From Planctomycetales bacterium (GTDB lineage Bacteria; Planctomycetota; Planctomycetia; Pirellulales; Thermoguttaceae), in contig SKJM01000731.1 of NCBI GenBank assembly GCA_007122045.1, forward strand, positions 1-9,117: a DNA stretch of 9,117 bases, in the 5' to 3' direction. A program made the translations under genes and the position numbers. The notes below the pieces were generated by a model that saw only the letters and a program-made list of their open reading frames with translations, was not told the origin of the DNA and ran no database searches. Shown piece after piece: positions 1-6,171 of this stretch (its first letter is position 1; each line of letters opens with the position of its first letter).

Positions 1-2762
1 AGCGTGCCGATACTTTCGCCCGGGGCCAGGCTGCCGCCGCCGGCGATCTCCACGTTCCCGCCAATCCGGCCCGTGCCGCCGAGGACAGCCCCCGGGCCGA
101 CGGTTACCGCCCCGCTACCAGTGCCGGAGCCCGTGCTGTTGCTCACCAGCAGCGTGCCTTCGCTGACCGTCGTGGCGCCCGTATAGGTGTTGTCGCCCCT
201 GAGTTCGAGGATACCCGCCCCGGTTTTGGTCAACGTGCTCGCCTGATCGGAATAGTTGATGATTCGCGAAAGGACGAGCAGATCGGTCCCTTCGGCCACC
301 TCGGGCACGTGGAAGATGCCCCCCGGGTTGCGCAACGAAACCGTCGTAGCGCTGATGGTCGACATGGCGGTTCCGCCCACGGTCACTCCGGAATTCAGGA
401 CAAAGTTGCCATAGCCTCCATCGTTGGCCGGCCCGGCCGGGCCGTTGATGGACGTTAGCATCCCGCCGTGAAGCGTGAGCAGGCCGAGGTTGTGGGCGTT
501 GTTGGCCGTGTTGTCGGCCGTAAGCACGCCGCCGGCTTCGATCGTAACCGGAAGATACGTAAGCCCCAGCGCGTTGTAGGTGTTGTTGGTCAATCGTACC
601 GTACCGGCATTGATGACCACCGGGCCGGTTCCCAGACCGCTCTGGTCGTTATGTCCCCGGGCGACTTCCAGTACGCCGGCATTGACCGTGGTGCCGCCCG
701 TATACGTGCTGGCGCCGGGGCCGGCAAGCACCTGCGTGCCACCCCCCGTTTTTACCAGGCTCACGCTGCCGGCGCCGTCGGTAATGGAACCGCTGAACGT
801 GGCGCTGCCCGAATCGGCGGCCAACGTCAAGACAACTGGTGTGCCGTACGAGCTATTGGTTACCGTGCCGCCCCCCCCGTCGTAATCGGCCAGAGACGCC
901 ACGGTTTGGTCGCTGCCATTGAGGTCGAACGTGCCCGCCGCGCCAATCTGAAGGACCGTGGAGGCGGGCAGATTGCCCGGACCATAGCCGGCGGGCGTTT
1001 CCCCGAGCCACTTGCTCAGCAGGTACGCCTCGACGGCCCGCCGATCGACGTCGCTGAGCGGGCTGGAGTAGACCAGAATTTCGCCGATGTCGGCCGCCAG
1101 AAACCGCCCCCCGATCGATCGATCCGTGCCGATGTTGTGAATCGGCACGTTCGCGCCCGCCACGACGCTCACCACACGGTAGTCGGTCAGGCTGAGCGCC
1201 GCCGAGACGGGATCGAACGCGGTTCCGTCGAGGTACCACTGGCCGGGGGTCGAGCCGGTCGTGCGCAACCCGGGCGCGCTGAACGTGTTCTCGACGTACC
1301 CGTTCCCGCCGGGGGCCACGCCCATGTAGTTGCCGCCCTCACCGGTGTTCCTGCCGAAGAACGGAGTGTACTGATTGGGGTGAGCCGTCGGCTTGAACAC
1401 CATGAACAGGGTGCGGGCGTCGCCGATATCGCTCTGCAGGTTGAAGAAGCTGTTCCCGTCCTTGTTCGCGGCGTTGGTGTTCACGTAGGGCAGGTCGTTC
1501 GGCCCGCCGCCGGAAGTATCGTAGGTGATCGTGCCCGGATTGACGCCCGTGAGTTGGTTCGTTCCCACCTTGCTTTCCCACGCCGTCACGTTGTTGCCCG
1601 AACGCGTGAGGGTGTCGGCGTCGGTGGCGTCGAACCACGCGGTGCTGCCGGGCACGGGGCTGGTGGGCACCGCCGGGTTGCTCAGCCGGAGGGTGCCCTC
1701 GGCAATGACCGTGGCCCCGTCGTAGCTCGTCTGCTTCACGAGCAAGGTGCCGCCGCCCTGCTTGATCAGGCCGCCGGGGCCGCCCACCCCACCTTCCAGG
1801 CTGAGCATATTGCCGCCGGCAACCCGGACCGTGGTGGGGTCGTTCAGCGCCACGGGCGCCGTGATCCTGTGGTTGCCGCTTTCCGCAACGATGGCCGCGG
1901 TCCCTGCCGAGCCTTGCAGGGTGAGCGTGCCCGGGCCGCCGACGGTGTAAGCGTGCGGGTTGTCGAAGTGCACCGTTCCCACGGTCACCGGGCTGTCGAC
2001 CGTGACGGTGCGGGGCATGGTGATGATACTGCTGAACTCGGCGGTCGCGCCGGGGGCGTTCGGCACGCCGCCCACCCAGTTGGCCGGGTTCGACCAGGCG
2101 CCGCCGGCATCGGCGTTCCATCGCGGCGGTCCGGTATACGGCGCCTCGCTCAATGCGAAGTCGGTCAGCACGAAGTTCCGGTTGCTTGCCCGACCGGGGC
2201 CGGGCGTTTGCGGCTGCGCGGGCTCGTGGAACGTTTCCAGGCGGACGCCCGTGATACCCGTCAGGTGAGTCAGGGCCGTGATCGTGTAGGTGTCGGTGGC
2301 GGGATTGGTGCCCGTCACGACGATGGTGCCGTCGGCCGAACGGGCAAGTGCTGCGCCACCGGCGGACCCCATGCCGACCGGCAGCAACAGGGTCCAATCG
2401 GCCATCACGTTGCCGCCGTTGGCCAGCCCGTCGGCGAACGTATCGCGGGGGTCGGTGGTCACGGAAAGTCGGAACCGGCCCAAGTTGTGTTGACCATAGA
2501 TGGTCTGGTGATCGAGGAGGAACGCCAGTTCCGTGCCGCCGGCATAGCCGACATCGACCGACGTTTCGAACGCGGCGGTGTAGGGCTGGGTACCCACCGC
2601 CCAGCCGGTGCCCGAGTTCCCATCAAGGGCATCCCAGACGGGAAACCCGTTTTGCGAACCGGTGGCGGTCGCGTTCTGCAGAGGAACGGGTGCGGCCCAT
2701 GCGGGCGAGCCGACGGCTGCCCACAGCAACACGACCAGCGACGAACGGCGCCAAGTGCTCAT
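1..2762 (-). CDS. Secreted autotransporter-associated beta-strand repeat protein (C-terminus off window)
   Basis: 920 codons read in one unbroken frame from the ATG at 2762-2760 to the left edge, so the gene is 3'-partial. GGGAG at 2771-2775, 8 nt before the ATG, supports the start. Residues 1-23 are a signal peptide (MSTWRRSSLVVLLWAAVG... ending AWA), so the product is exported. Residues about 28-207 resemble the galactose-binding/discoidin-like domain of planctomycete secreted proteins (VWDALDGNSGTGWAV, LGRFRLSVT, NFVLTDF). Residues about 215-235 carry the WSNPANWVGGVPNAPG signature that often precedes beta-strand repeats. Passenger-type repeats with the pattern L.KTG.G.L.L....Y.G.T.V..G.L.. 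are seen near residues 330-362, 670-702 and 844-873. Between the first two, residues about 370-586 form a LamG/concanavalin A-like region (AWFDATDADTL ... VDRRAVEAYLLSKWLG). This predicts a long beta-helix with inserted binding domains, exposed outside or in the envelope. Whether it ends in a PEP-CTERM anchor or another tail is unknown. Ligand and function are not recognisable. Confidence 0.9.
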   Translation of the reverse strand, partial: MSTWRRSSLVVLLWAAVGSPAWAAPVPLQNATATGSQNGFPVWDALDGNSGTGWAVGTQPYTAAFETSVDVGYAGGTELAFLLDHQTIYGQHNLGRFRLSVTTDPRDTFADGLANGGNVMADWTLLLPVGMGSAGGAALARSADGTIVVTGTNPATDTYTITALTHLTGITGVRLETFHEPAQPQTPGPGRASNRNFVLTDFALSEAPYTGPPRWNADAGGAWSNPANWVGGVPNAPGATAEFSSIITMPRTVTVDSPVTVGTVHFDNPHAYTVGGPGTLTLQGSAGTAAIVAESGNHRITAPVALNDPTTVRVAGGNMLSLEGGVGGPGGLIKQGGGTLLVKQTSYDGATVIAEGTLRLSNPAVPTSPVPGSTAWFDATDADTLTRSGNNVTAWESKVGTNQLTGVNPGTITYDTSGGGPNDLPYVNTNAANKDGNSFFNLQSDIGDARTLFMVFKPTAHPNQYTPFFGRNTGEGGNYMGVAPGGNGYVENTFSAPGLRTTGSTPGQWYLDGTAFDPVSAALSLTDYRVVSVVAGANVPIHNIGTDRSIGGRFLAADIGEILVYSSPLSDVDRRAVEAYLLSKWLGETPAGYGPGNLPASTVLQIGAAGTFDLNGSDQTVASLADYDGGGGTVTNSSYGTPVVLTLAADSGSATFSGSITDGAGSVSLVKTGGGTQVLAGPGASTYTGGTTVNAGVLEVARGHNDQSGLGTGPVVINAGTVRLTNNTYNALGLTYLPVTIEAGGVLTADNTANNAHNLGLLTLHGGMLTSINGPAGPANDGGYGNFVLNSGVTVGGTAMSTISATTVSLRNPGGIFHVPEVAEGTDLLVLSRIINYSDQASTLTKTGAGILELRGDNTYTGATTVSEGTLLVSNSTGSGTGSGAVTVGPGAVLGGTGRIGGNVEIAGGGSLAPGESIGT

Positions 2763-2789
2763 TGGAGCGTCTCCCGAAAAGGTCGGCCG

Positions 2790-2808
2790 GCAAAGGTTCG
2801 GCCTTTGC
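2790..2808 (-). promoter_or_regulatory. Hairpin in the 5' leader of the repeat-protein gene
   Basis: Seven perfect base pairs (GCAAAGG/CCTTTGC) enclose a 5-nt loop. The hairpin sits 14 nt upstream of the GGGAG ribosome binding site at 2771-2775. A second, weaker 4-bp stem (GCGC at 2807-2810 with GCGC at 2815-2818) overlaps it by 2 nt, so the two could exclude each other. There is no U-run after the stem, so it does not look like an intrinsic terminator. A role in mRNA stability or translation is only a guess. Confidence 0.3.
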
Positions 2809-2884
2809 GCTTCTGCGCCGCAGTGGCGGGTAGCGCGAGATGGTCCGGTTACCGAGATCTTTGCACGGCAATGTGCAGGCTTCT

Positions 2885-2913
2885 ACTATGACCAAATGTT
2901 TCCGGATTGTCAA
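2885..2913 (-). promoter_or_regulatory. Sigma-70-type promoter of the beta-strand repeat gene
   Basis: On the minus strand a perfect -35 box TTGACA (2913-2908) is followed by exactly 17 nt and CATAGT (2890-2885), a 4/6 match to TATAAT. Transcription would start near 2878, giving a leader of about 116 nt before the ATG at 2762. The A/T-richer patch stands out in a GC-rich region and no other gene lies between it and that ATG. The assignment rests on sequence match and position only. Confidence 0.6.
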
Positions 2914-3004
2914 GCACCCGCCCCCGGTGTCCGCCGGCCGTCGCACGCAACCACCCATTGGGGGCACCCGACGTGGTGCCTGCTGCTTATTCCGGCCAGC
3001 GCAC
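2914..3004. other. Spacer between the nuclease remnant and the repeat-gene promoter
   Basis: These 91 bases lie downstream of the remnant's stop codon and upstream of the -35 box of the repeat-protein gene. They are GC-rich with a C-run near 2917-2925. I see no convincing coding frame, terminator hairpin with T-run, or repeat here. They may contain further lost sequence of the remnant gene, but nothing recognisable survives. Confidence 0.5.
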
Positions 3005-3470
3005 TCACTCGTCCGAGCCCCCCGCGCGATCGACCACCCAGCGTTCGAGGTTGCGGGTCTGGGGGTCGAACGCCGCGCCCACCAGCAGCAGCTCGCGGCC
3101 GTCGGCGGTGTATTTCTCGTGGTAGCGGCGCTCGTGAATCTGCGCCAGGGCGTCCTCCGCCGTGCCCTGGAGCTTGAACTCGAACACGTAGATGCGGACG
3201 GGGGTCTTCACCACGGCGTCGATCCGCCCCGCCTCGGTCCGCACCTCGCAGTCGACGTCCAACCCGATGATGCGGAACACCAGGTAGAAGACCGTCTGGT
3301 AGTAGCGCTCGTTGCTCACCTGGATGTTCCAGTTCCTCTTGCGTGTAACCGAGCATCTCGGCGTAGCGGGCGTCCATGGTCAGGTCGACCAGGTTATTCA
3401 GGTCGGAAAAAACCGATACCCGGCTGAATTTGCTCACGCCGGTGAGGAAGGCAAACCGCCCTGTTCCCAC
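3005..3470 (-). pseudogene. Remnant of AAA-ATPase-like / PD-(D/E)XK nuclease protein
   Basis: Two fragments of one family (N-terminal AAA-ATPase-like, C-terminal PD-(D/E)XK nuclease; usually about 500 residues or more) lie side by side in different frames. Bases 3458-3328 encode RFAFLTGVSKFSRVSVFS... to LGYTQEELE, a middle piece of the ATPase part. Bases 3331-3005 encode WNIQVSNERYYQTVFYLVF... to WVVDRAGGSDE and a TGA stop. The C-terminal domain keeps its active-site pattern: D in GRIDAVV, E and K in VFEFKL, Q in ALAQI. The roughly 200 N-terminal residues with the Walker A motif are absent: the reading frame before 3458 has no family resemblance and aroC begins at 3528. The part between the two fragments is also deleted and leaves a frameshift. 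Function of the intact family is poorly known; such genes are often multicopy and found in mobile or decaying states. A short nuclease-domain peptide from GTG 3319 is conceivable but no ribosome binding site is evident. Confidence 0.85.
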
Positions 3471-3484
3471 AAGCGGCGGCTCGG

Positions 3485-3490
3485 TAGAAT
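3485..3490 (+). promoter_or_regulatory. Possible -10 box upstream of aroC
   Basis: TAGAAT matches TATAAT at 5 of 6 positions and lies 37 nt before the first aroC ATG. At the proper distance upstream I find only poor -35 candidates (such as TGTTCC at 3462-3467), so this is a weak call. The gap between the nuclease remnant and aroC offers little else. Confidence 0.25.
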
Positions 3491-3527
3491 AAGCGGCTGT
3501 TGGTTTCCCTTTTGAGGTTGCAAGTTT

Positions 3528-4679
3528 ATGCAGGGCAGTATGTTACGTTATTTCACCGCGGGCGAGTCGCACGGCCGGGCCATGCTCGCGCTGGTGGATG
3601 GATTCCCCGCCGGGGTGCGGGTGGACGTGGAGGCCATCAACGCCGAACTCCGCCGGCGGCAGGGGGGGTATGGACGCGGCGGGCGGCAGCGGCTCGAAGA
3701 CGACGCGGTCGAGGTCCTCTCGGGCATGTGGCGCGGCACGACGCTCGGGAGCCCCATCGCCCTGCTGGTGCCCAATCGCGACTACAAGATCGAACGCATG
3801 GAGGACCTCGACCGGCCGCGGCCCGGCCACGGCGATCTGAGCGGCTCGATCAAGTACCTCACCGCGGTGCGGGCGATCCTCGAACGGGCCAGCGCCCGCG
3901 AAACGGCCGCCCGCGTCGCCGCCGGCGCCCTGGCCGGGCAGCTCCTGACCGAGTTCGGCATCCGGGCGTTCGGGTACGTCGTGCAGGTGGGTCCCATCGA
4001 GGTGCCGCCGAAGTCCGGCACCCTGGCCGAGCAGATCGAGCGGCGCGGCCGGAGCGAATTGTACACCCTCGACCCCCACCGCGACGCCGAACTGAAGGCG
4101 GCCATCGACGAGGCCGGCCAGCGGGGCGACACGCTGGGGGGGATTGTCGAGATCCGCGTCGAGGGCGTGCCCTTCGGGCTGGGTACCCACGCCCAGTGGG
4201 ACCGCAAGCTCGATGGCCGGCTCGCGCAGGCCGTCATGGCCGTCCAGGCGATGAAGGGCTGCGAGATCGGGCTGGGGTTCGAGGGCGCCAAACGCCCGGG
4301 CTCGGAGGTCCACGACCCCATCCGGTTCGACCCGGCGGAGCAGGACACGCGCACACTCGGTTTTACCCGGCCGACCAACCACGCCGGCGGGCTGGAGGGG
4401 GGCATGACCAATGCCCAGCCGATCGTGCTGCGCGTGGCGAAGAAGCCCATCGCCACCCTCTCCCGGCCCCTGGAGTCGATCAACCTCCGAACGAAACAGC
4501 CCGAGGAGGCCTCTTACGAGCGAAGCGACGTGTGCGCTATCGCGGCGGCAAGCTGCATTCTGGAGAATGTCGTGGCGTTTGCCGTGGCCGAGGCGTTGGT
4601 CGAGAAGTTCGGCGGCGACAGCCTCGAGGAGATGAAGGCCCGGTACGAACTGTTCCACGAACTGGCACGGCGGCATTGA
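3528..4679 (+). CDS. aroC: Chorismate synthase
   Basis: Cytosolic, FMN-dependent enzyme that converts 5-enolpyruvylshikimate-3-phosphate to chorismate, the last common step to aromatic amino acids, folate and quinones. The 383 residues match the family's usual length. Hallmarks in order: TAGESHG (10-16, with the catalytic His of GESHG), GRGGRQRLEDDAVEVLSG (49-66), GSPIALLVPNRDY (74-86), RPGHGDLSGS (98-107, second catalytic His 101), DTLGGIVEI (201-209), NHAGGLEGGMTNAQP (284-298) and RSDVCAI (332-338, conserved Asp 334). Two small departures: GHGD where GHAD is common, and Ala at 339 where Pro is common; neither removes a catalytic residue. The start at 3528 has GAGG at 3514-3517 at 10-nt spacing. 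An internal ATG at 3540 would give the more typical N-terminus MLRYFTAGESHG and cannot be excluded. The gene ends 51 nt before the next plus-strand gene, so the two are likely cotranscribed. Confidence 0.97.
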   Translation: MQGSMLRYFTAGESHGRAMLALVDGFPAGVRVDVEAINAELRRRQGGYGRGGRQRLEDDAVEVLSGMWRGTTLGSPIALLVPNRDYKIERMEDLDRPRPGHGDLSGSIKYLTAVRAILERASARETAARVAAGALAGQLLTEFGIRAFGYVVQVGPIEVPPKSGTLAEQIERRGRSELYTLDPHRDAELKAAIDEAGQRGDTLGGIVEIRVEGVPFGLGTHAQWDRKLDGRLAQAVMAVQAMKGCEIGLGFEGAKRPGSEVHDPIRFDPAEQDTRTLGFTRPTNHAGGLEGGMTNAQPIVLRVAKKPIATLSRPLESINLRTKQPEEASYERSDVCAIAAASCILENVVAFAVAEALVEKFGGDSLEEMKARYELFHELARRH

Positions 4680-4730
4680 TACGGTTAGTCGACTCGGGGA
4701 GCCGTACGACCGAGACGGAGAACGACAAGG

Positions 4731-6023
4731 ATGTTTCCGCTTCACGACCGAACCCGGCGAAGGGTCGCCCTGGCGGTCTTCGGCTCGCTGTGCGTGTTGC
4801 CGACGGTGCTGATTCTGCTCTGGGGGCTCATCCGGCACACGCCCTGGCACACGGCGGCCGAGATCCGGCGGCTGGAAAGCGTTTTGGGGCTGCGCGTCCG
4901 GGTAGCTCGGGCGCGGAATACGGCGCCGGGGGTGTGGCGATACGAGGGGTTTTCGCTGTACGACCCCGAAACCGGCCGGCGCCTGTTCTCCTGCGAGAAA
5001 CTCGACGCCCGCTATTCGAGGCATGGCGCCGCCGCGCCGGCCACCCTCGTGCTCCGCGCCCGCGGCCCGGTTGCCCACGAACCGGCCGCGGCCGCACTGT
5101 ACCAGCTTCTTTCGCGGGCGATGCAGGGGCAGATGGGGCCCGCGCCGCTCGATGTGCAGTGGACGGCCGACGAACTCGCCTTGGGCACGGGCGAAGCGGC
5201 CGTTCACCTTGCCGGGCTTTCCGGCGGTACGCAATCGCACCCGGGCGGCGTCAGGGCACACCTGCGGTTCCACCCGGCCGGCGGTAGCGAGGCCGAGCCG
5301 GCACACGTCGAACTTTATCGAAACCGCCAGGTGACCCCGGCCGTGCTGCAACTGAAACTGCACACCGGGGCCGTCCCCCTGCCGTGCCGGCTGCTGGCCG
5401 CCGGCTTGCCGGCGTTCGAACCGCTCGGGCCCGATAGCCGGTTCCTCGGTTATCTGCAGGCCGACCAGACGCCGCACGGGTGGCGGGGCGACCTGACCGG
5501 GCAGTTCTCCAACGTCGACCTCGGCCGGTTGGTCCGGGAGCCGTTCGCCCGGCACCTGACCGGCGAGGGCGCGGTGACCATCGAGCGCGCCCGCTTCGAC
5601 GCAGGCCGCCTGTTGGAGGCCCGGGGCACGGTGGCGGCCGGGCCGGGAACCATCGAGCGCCGGTTGCTCGACGCCGCGGTCGAGCAGATGGGGCTGACCC
5701 GTAGCGGCCTGCCGGGGTTCGACGATCCGGTCTCCTACCGGCAGCTTGCGGCCGGCTGGCGCATCGACCCCGGCGGCCTGCACGTCGAGGGACGATGCCC
5801 CGCGGCCGGCCCGGGAACGCTGCTGGTTGGGGCGGGGTCGTGGCAGGTGGGCGAGCCGGTCGTCCAGCCGCTGCCGGTGGCGGCCGTGGTGCGCGCGCTC
5901 GCACCCCATGGACCGGCCGAAGTGCCCGCCACGGCCGAGGCCGCCTGGCTCCTGCGGCGGCTTCCCTTGCCCGGACCGCCCCCGGACGCATGGGAGCGAC
6001 GCACCACCGAACGCCTGCGGTGA
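4731..6023 (+). CDS. Membrane-anchored AsmA-like protein of unknown function
   Basis: 430 residues. GGAG at 4717-4720, 10 nt before the ATG, supports the start. The N-terminus is basic (RTRRR, 7-11), then one hydrophobic segment at about 12-34 and a long, largely soluble remainder. This is the layout of a single-pass inner-membrane protein with its bulk in the periplasm. Residues about 252-325 (GDLTGQFSNVDLGRLV, TGEGAVTIERARFDAGRLLEARGTV) recall the repeated strands of AsmA/TamB/YhdP-type envelope proteins, which span the periplasm and are implicated in lipid movement or outer-membrane assembly. That resemblance is from pattern only; no diagnostic catalytic or metal-binding motif is visible. 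It is shorter than most AsmA proteins. It follows aroC by 51 nt on the same strand, but aromatic biosynthesis gives no obvious functional link. It is followed by the palindromic element at 6038-6109. Confidence 0.8.
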   Translation: MFPLHDRTRRRVALAVFGSLCVLPTVLILLWGLIRHTPWHTAAEIRRLESVLGLRVRVARARNTAPGVWRYEGFSLYDPETGRRLFSCEKLDARYSRHGAAAPATLVLRARGPVAHEPAAAALYQLLSRAMQGQMGPAPLDVQWTADELALGTGEAAVHLAGLSGGTQSHPGGVRAHLRFHPAGGSEAEPAHVELYRNRQVTPAVLQLKLHTGAVPLPCRLLAAGLPAFEPLGPDSRFLGYLQADQTPHGWRGDLTGQFSNVDLGRLVREPFARHLTGEGAVTIERARFDAGRLLEARGTVAAGPGTIERRLLDAAVEQMGLTRSGLPGFDDPVSYRQLAAGWRIDPGGLHVEGRCPAAGPGTLLVGAGSWQVGEPVVQPLPVAAVVRALAPHGPAEVPATAEAAWLLRRLPLPGPPPDAWERRTTERLR

Positions 6024-6037
6024 CGCGTGCGGGGTCT

Positions 6038-6109
6038 GTTGGAGTTCACGCTTCAGCGTGCGGGGCCGTCGGCCATGCCTGATCCACACGCTGAAGCGTG
6101 AACTCCAAC
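6038..6109. repeat. Perfect 23-bp inverted repeat with nested palindromes (REP/MITE-like)
   Basis: The left arm (6038-6060, beginning GTTGGAGTTCACG) and the right arm (6087-6109) are exact reverse complements over 23 bp, with a 26-nt loop at 6061-6086. The pairing stops sharply at both ends. Each arm holds a smaller palindrome, CACGCT-TC-AGCGTG (left copy 6047-6060), and the loop holds GGCC-GTC-GGCC (6064-6074), so single-stranded DNA or RNA could fold as one long stem or as several small hairpins. It fills the gap between two convergent genes, starting 15 nt after the upstream stop. No T-run follows either arm, so it is not a classic Rho-independent terminator, though it could still block or stabilise the two 3' ends. 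Its form suits a dispersed extragenic palindrome moved in trans. Confidence 0.85.
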
Positions 6110-6171
6110 CATCCGCTGCAAGCCCGTTGCTACACCCGGCCCACCGCGCACGAATGGTGCCGGCGCGAGGG

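Noticed and set aside
430..443. 14-bp perfect palindrome GGCCCGGCCGGGCC
   Set aside because: It lies inside the repeat-protein gene and encodes Gly-Pro-Ala-Gly-Pro in frame; such palindromes arise readily in GC-rich codons.
1113..1124. Three tandem GATC units
   Set aside because: Explained by the in-frame codons for Asp-Arg-Ser-Ile; too short to suggest a methylation-control or replication site.
468..2891. 807-codon open frame on the plus strand
   Set aside because: It is antisense to the repeat-protein gene. The minus frame has a signal peptide, recognisable repeats and a ribosome binding site, while the plus frame gives low-complexity Arg/Gly/Ala-rich sequence typical of a GC-rich shadow.
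2910..3470. A 186-residue intact protein on the minus strand starting at GTG 3470
   Set aside because: Only about the first 47 residues match the AAA-like family. After the junction the frame is wrong for the nuclease domain, so the rest is meaningless sequence.
3500..5287. 595-codon plus-strand frame overlapping aroC
   Set aside because: An out-of-frame shadow running through both aroC and the start of the next gene, with compositionally biased sequence and no family motif.
3543..6089. 848-codon open frame on the minus strand
   Set aside because: It lies opposite aroC and the AsmA-like gene. aroC is unmistakable, and the antisense translation is Arg/Pro/Gly-rich with no domain pattern.
6038..6109. 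Classic Rho-independent terminator
   Set aside because: The hairpin is strong but no T-run follows on either strand, so it is annotated as a repeat instead.
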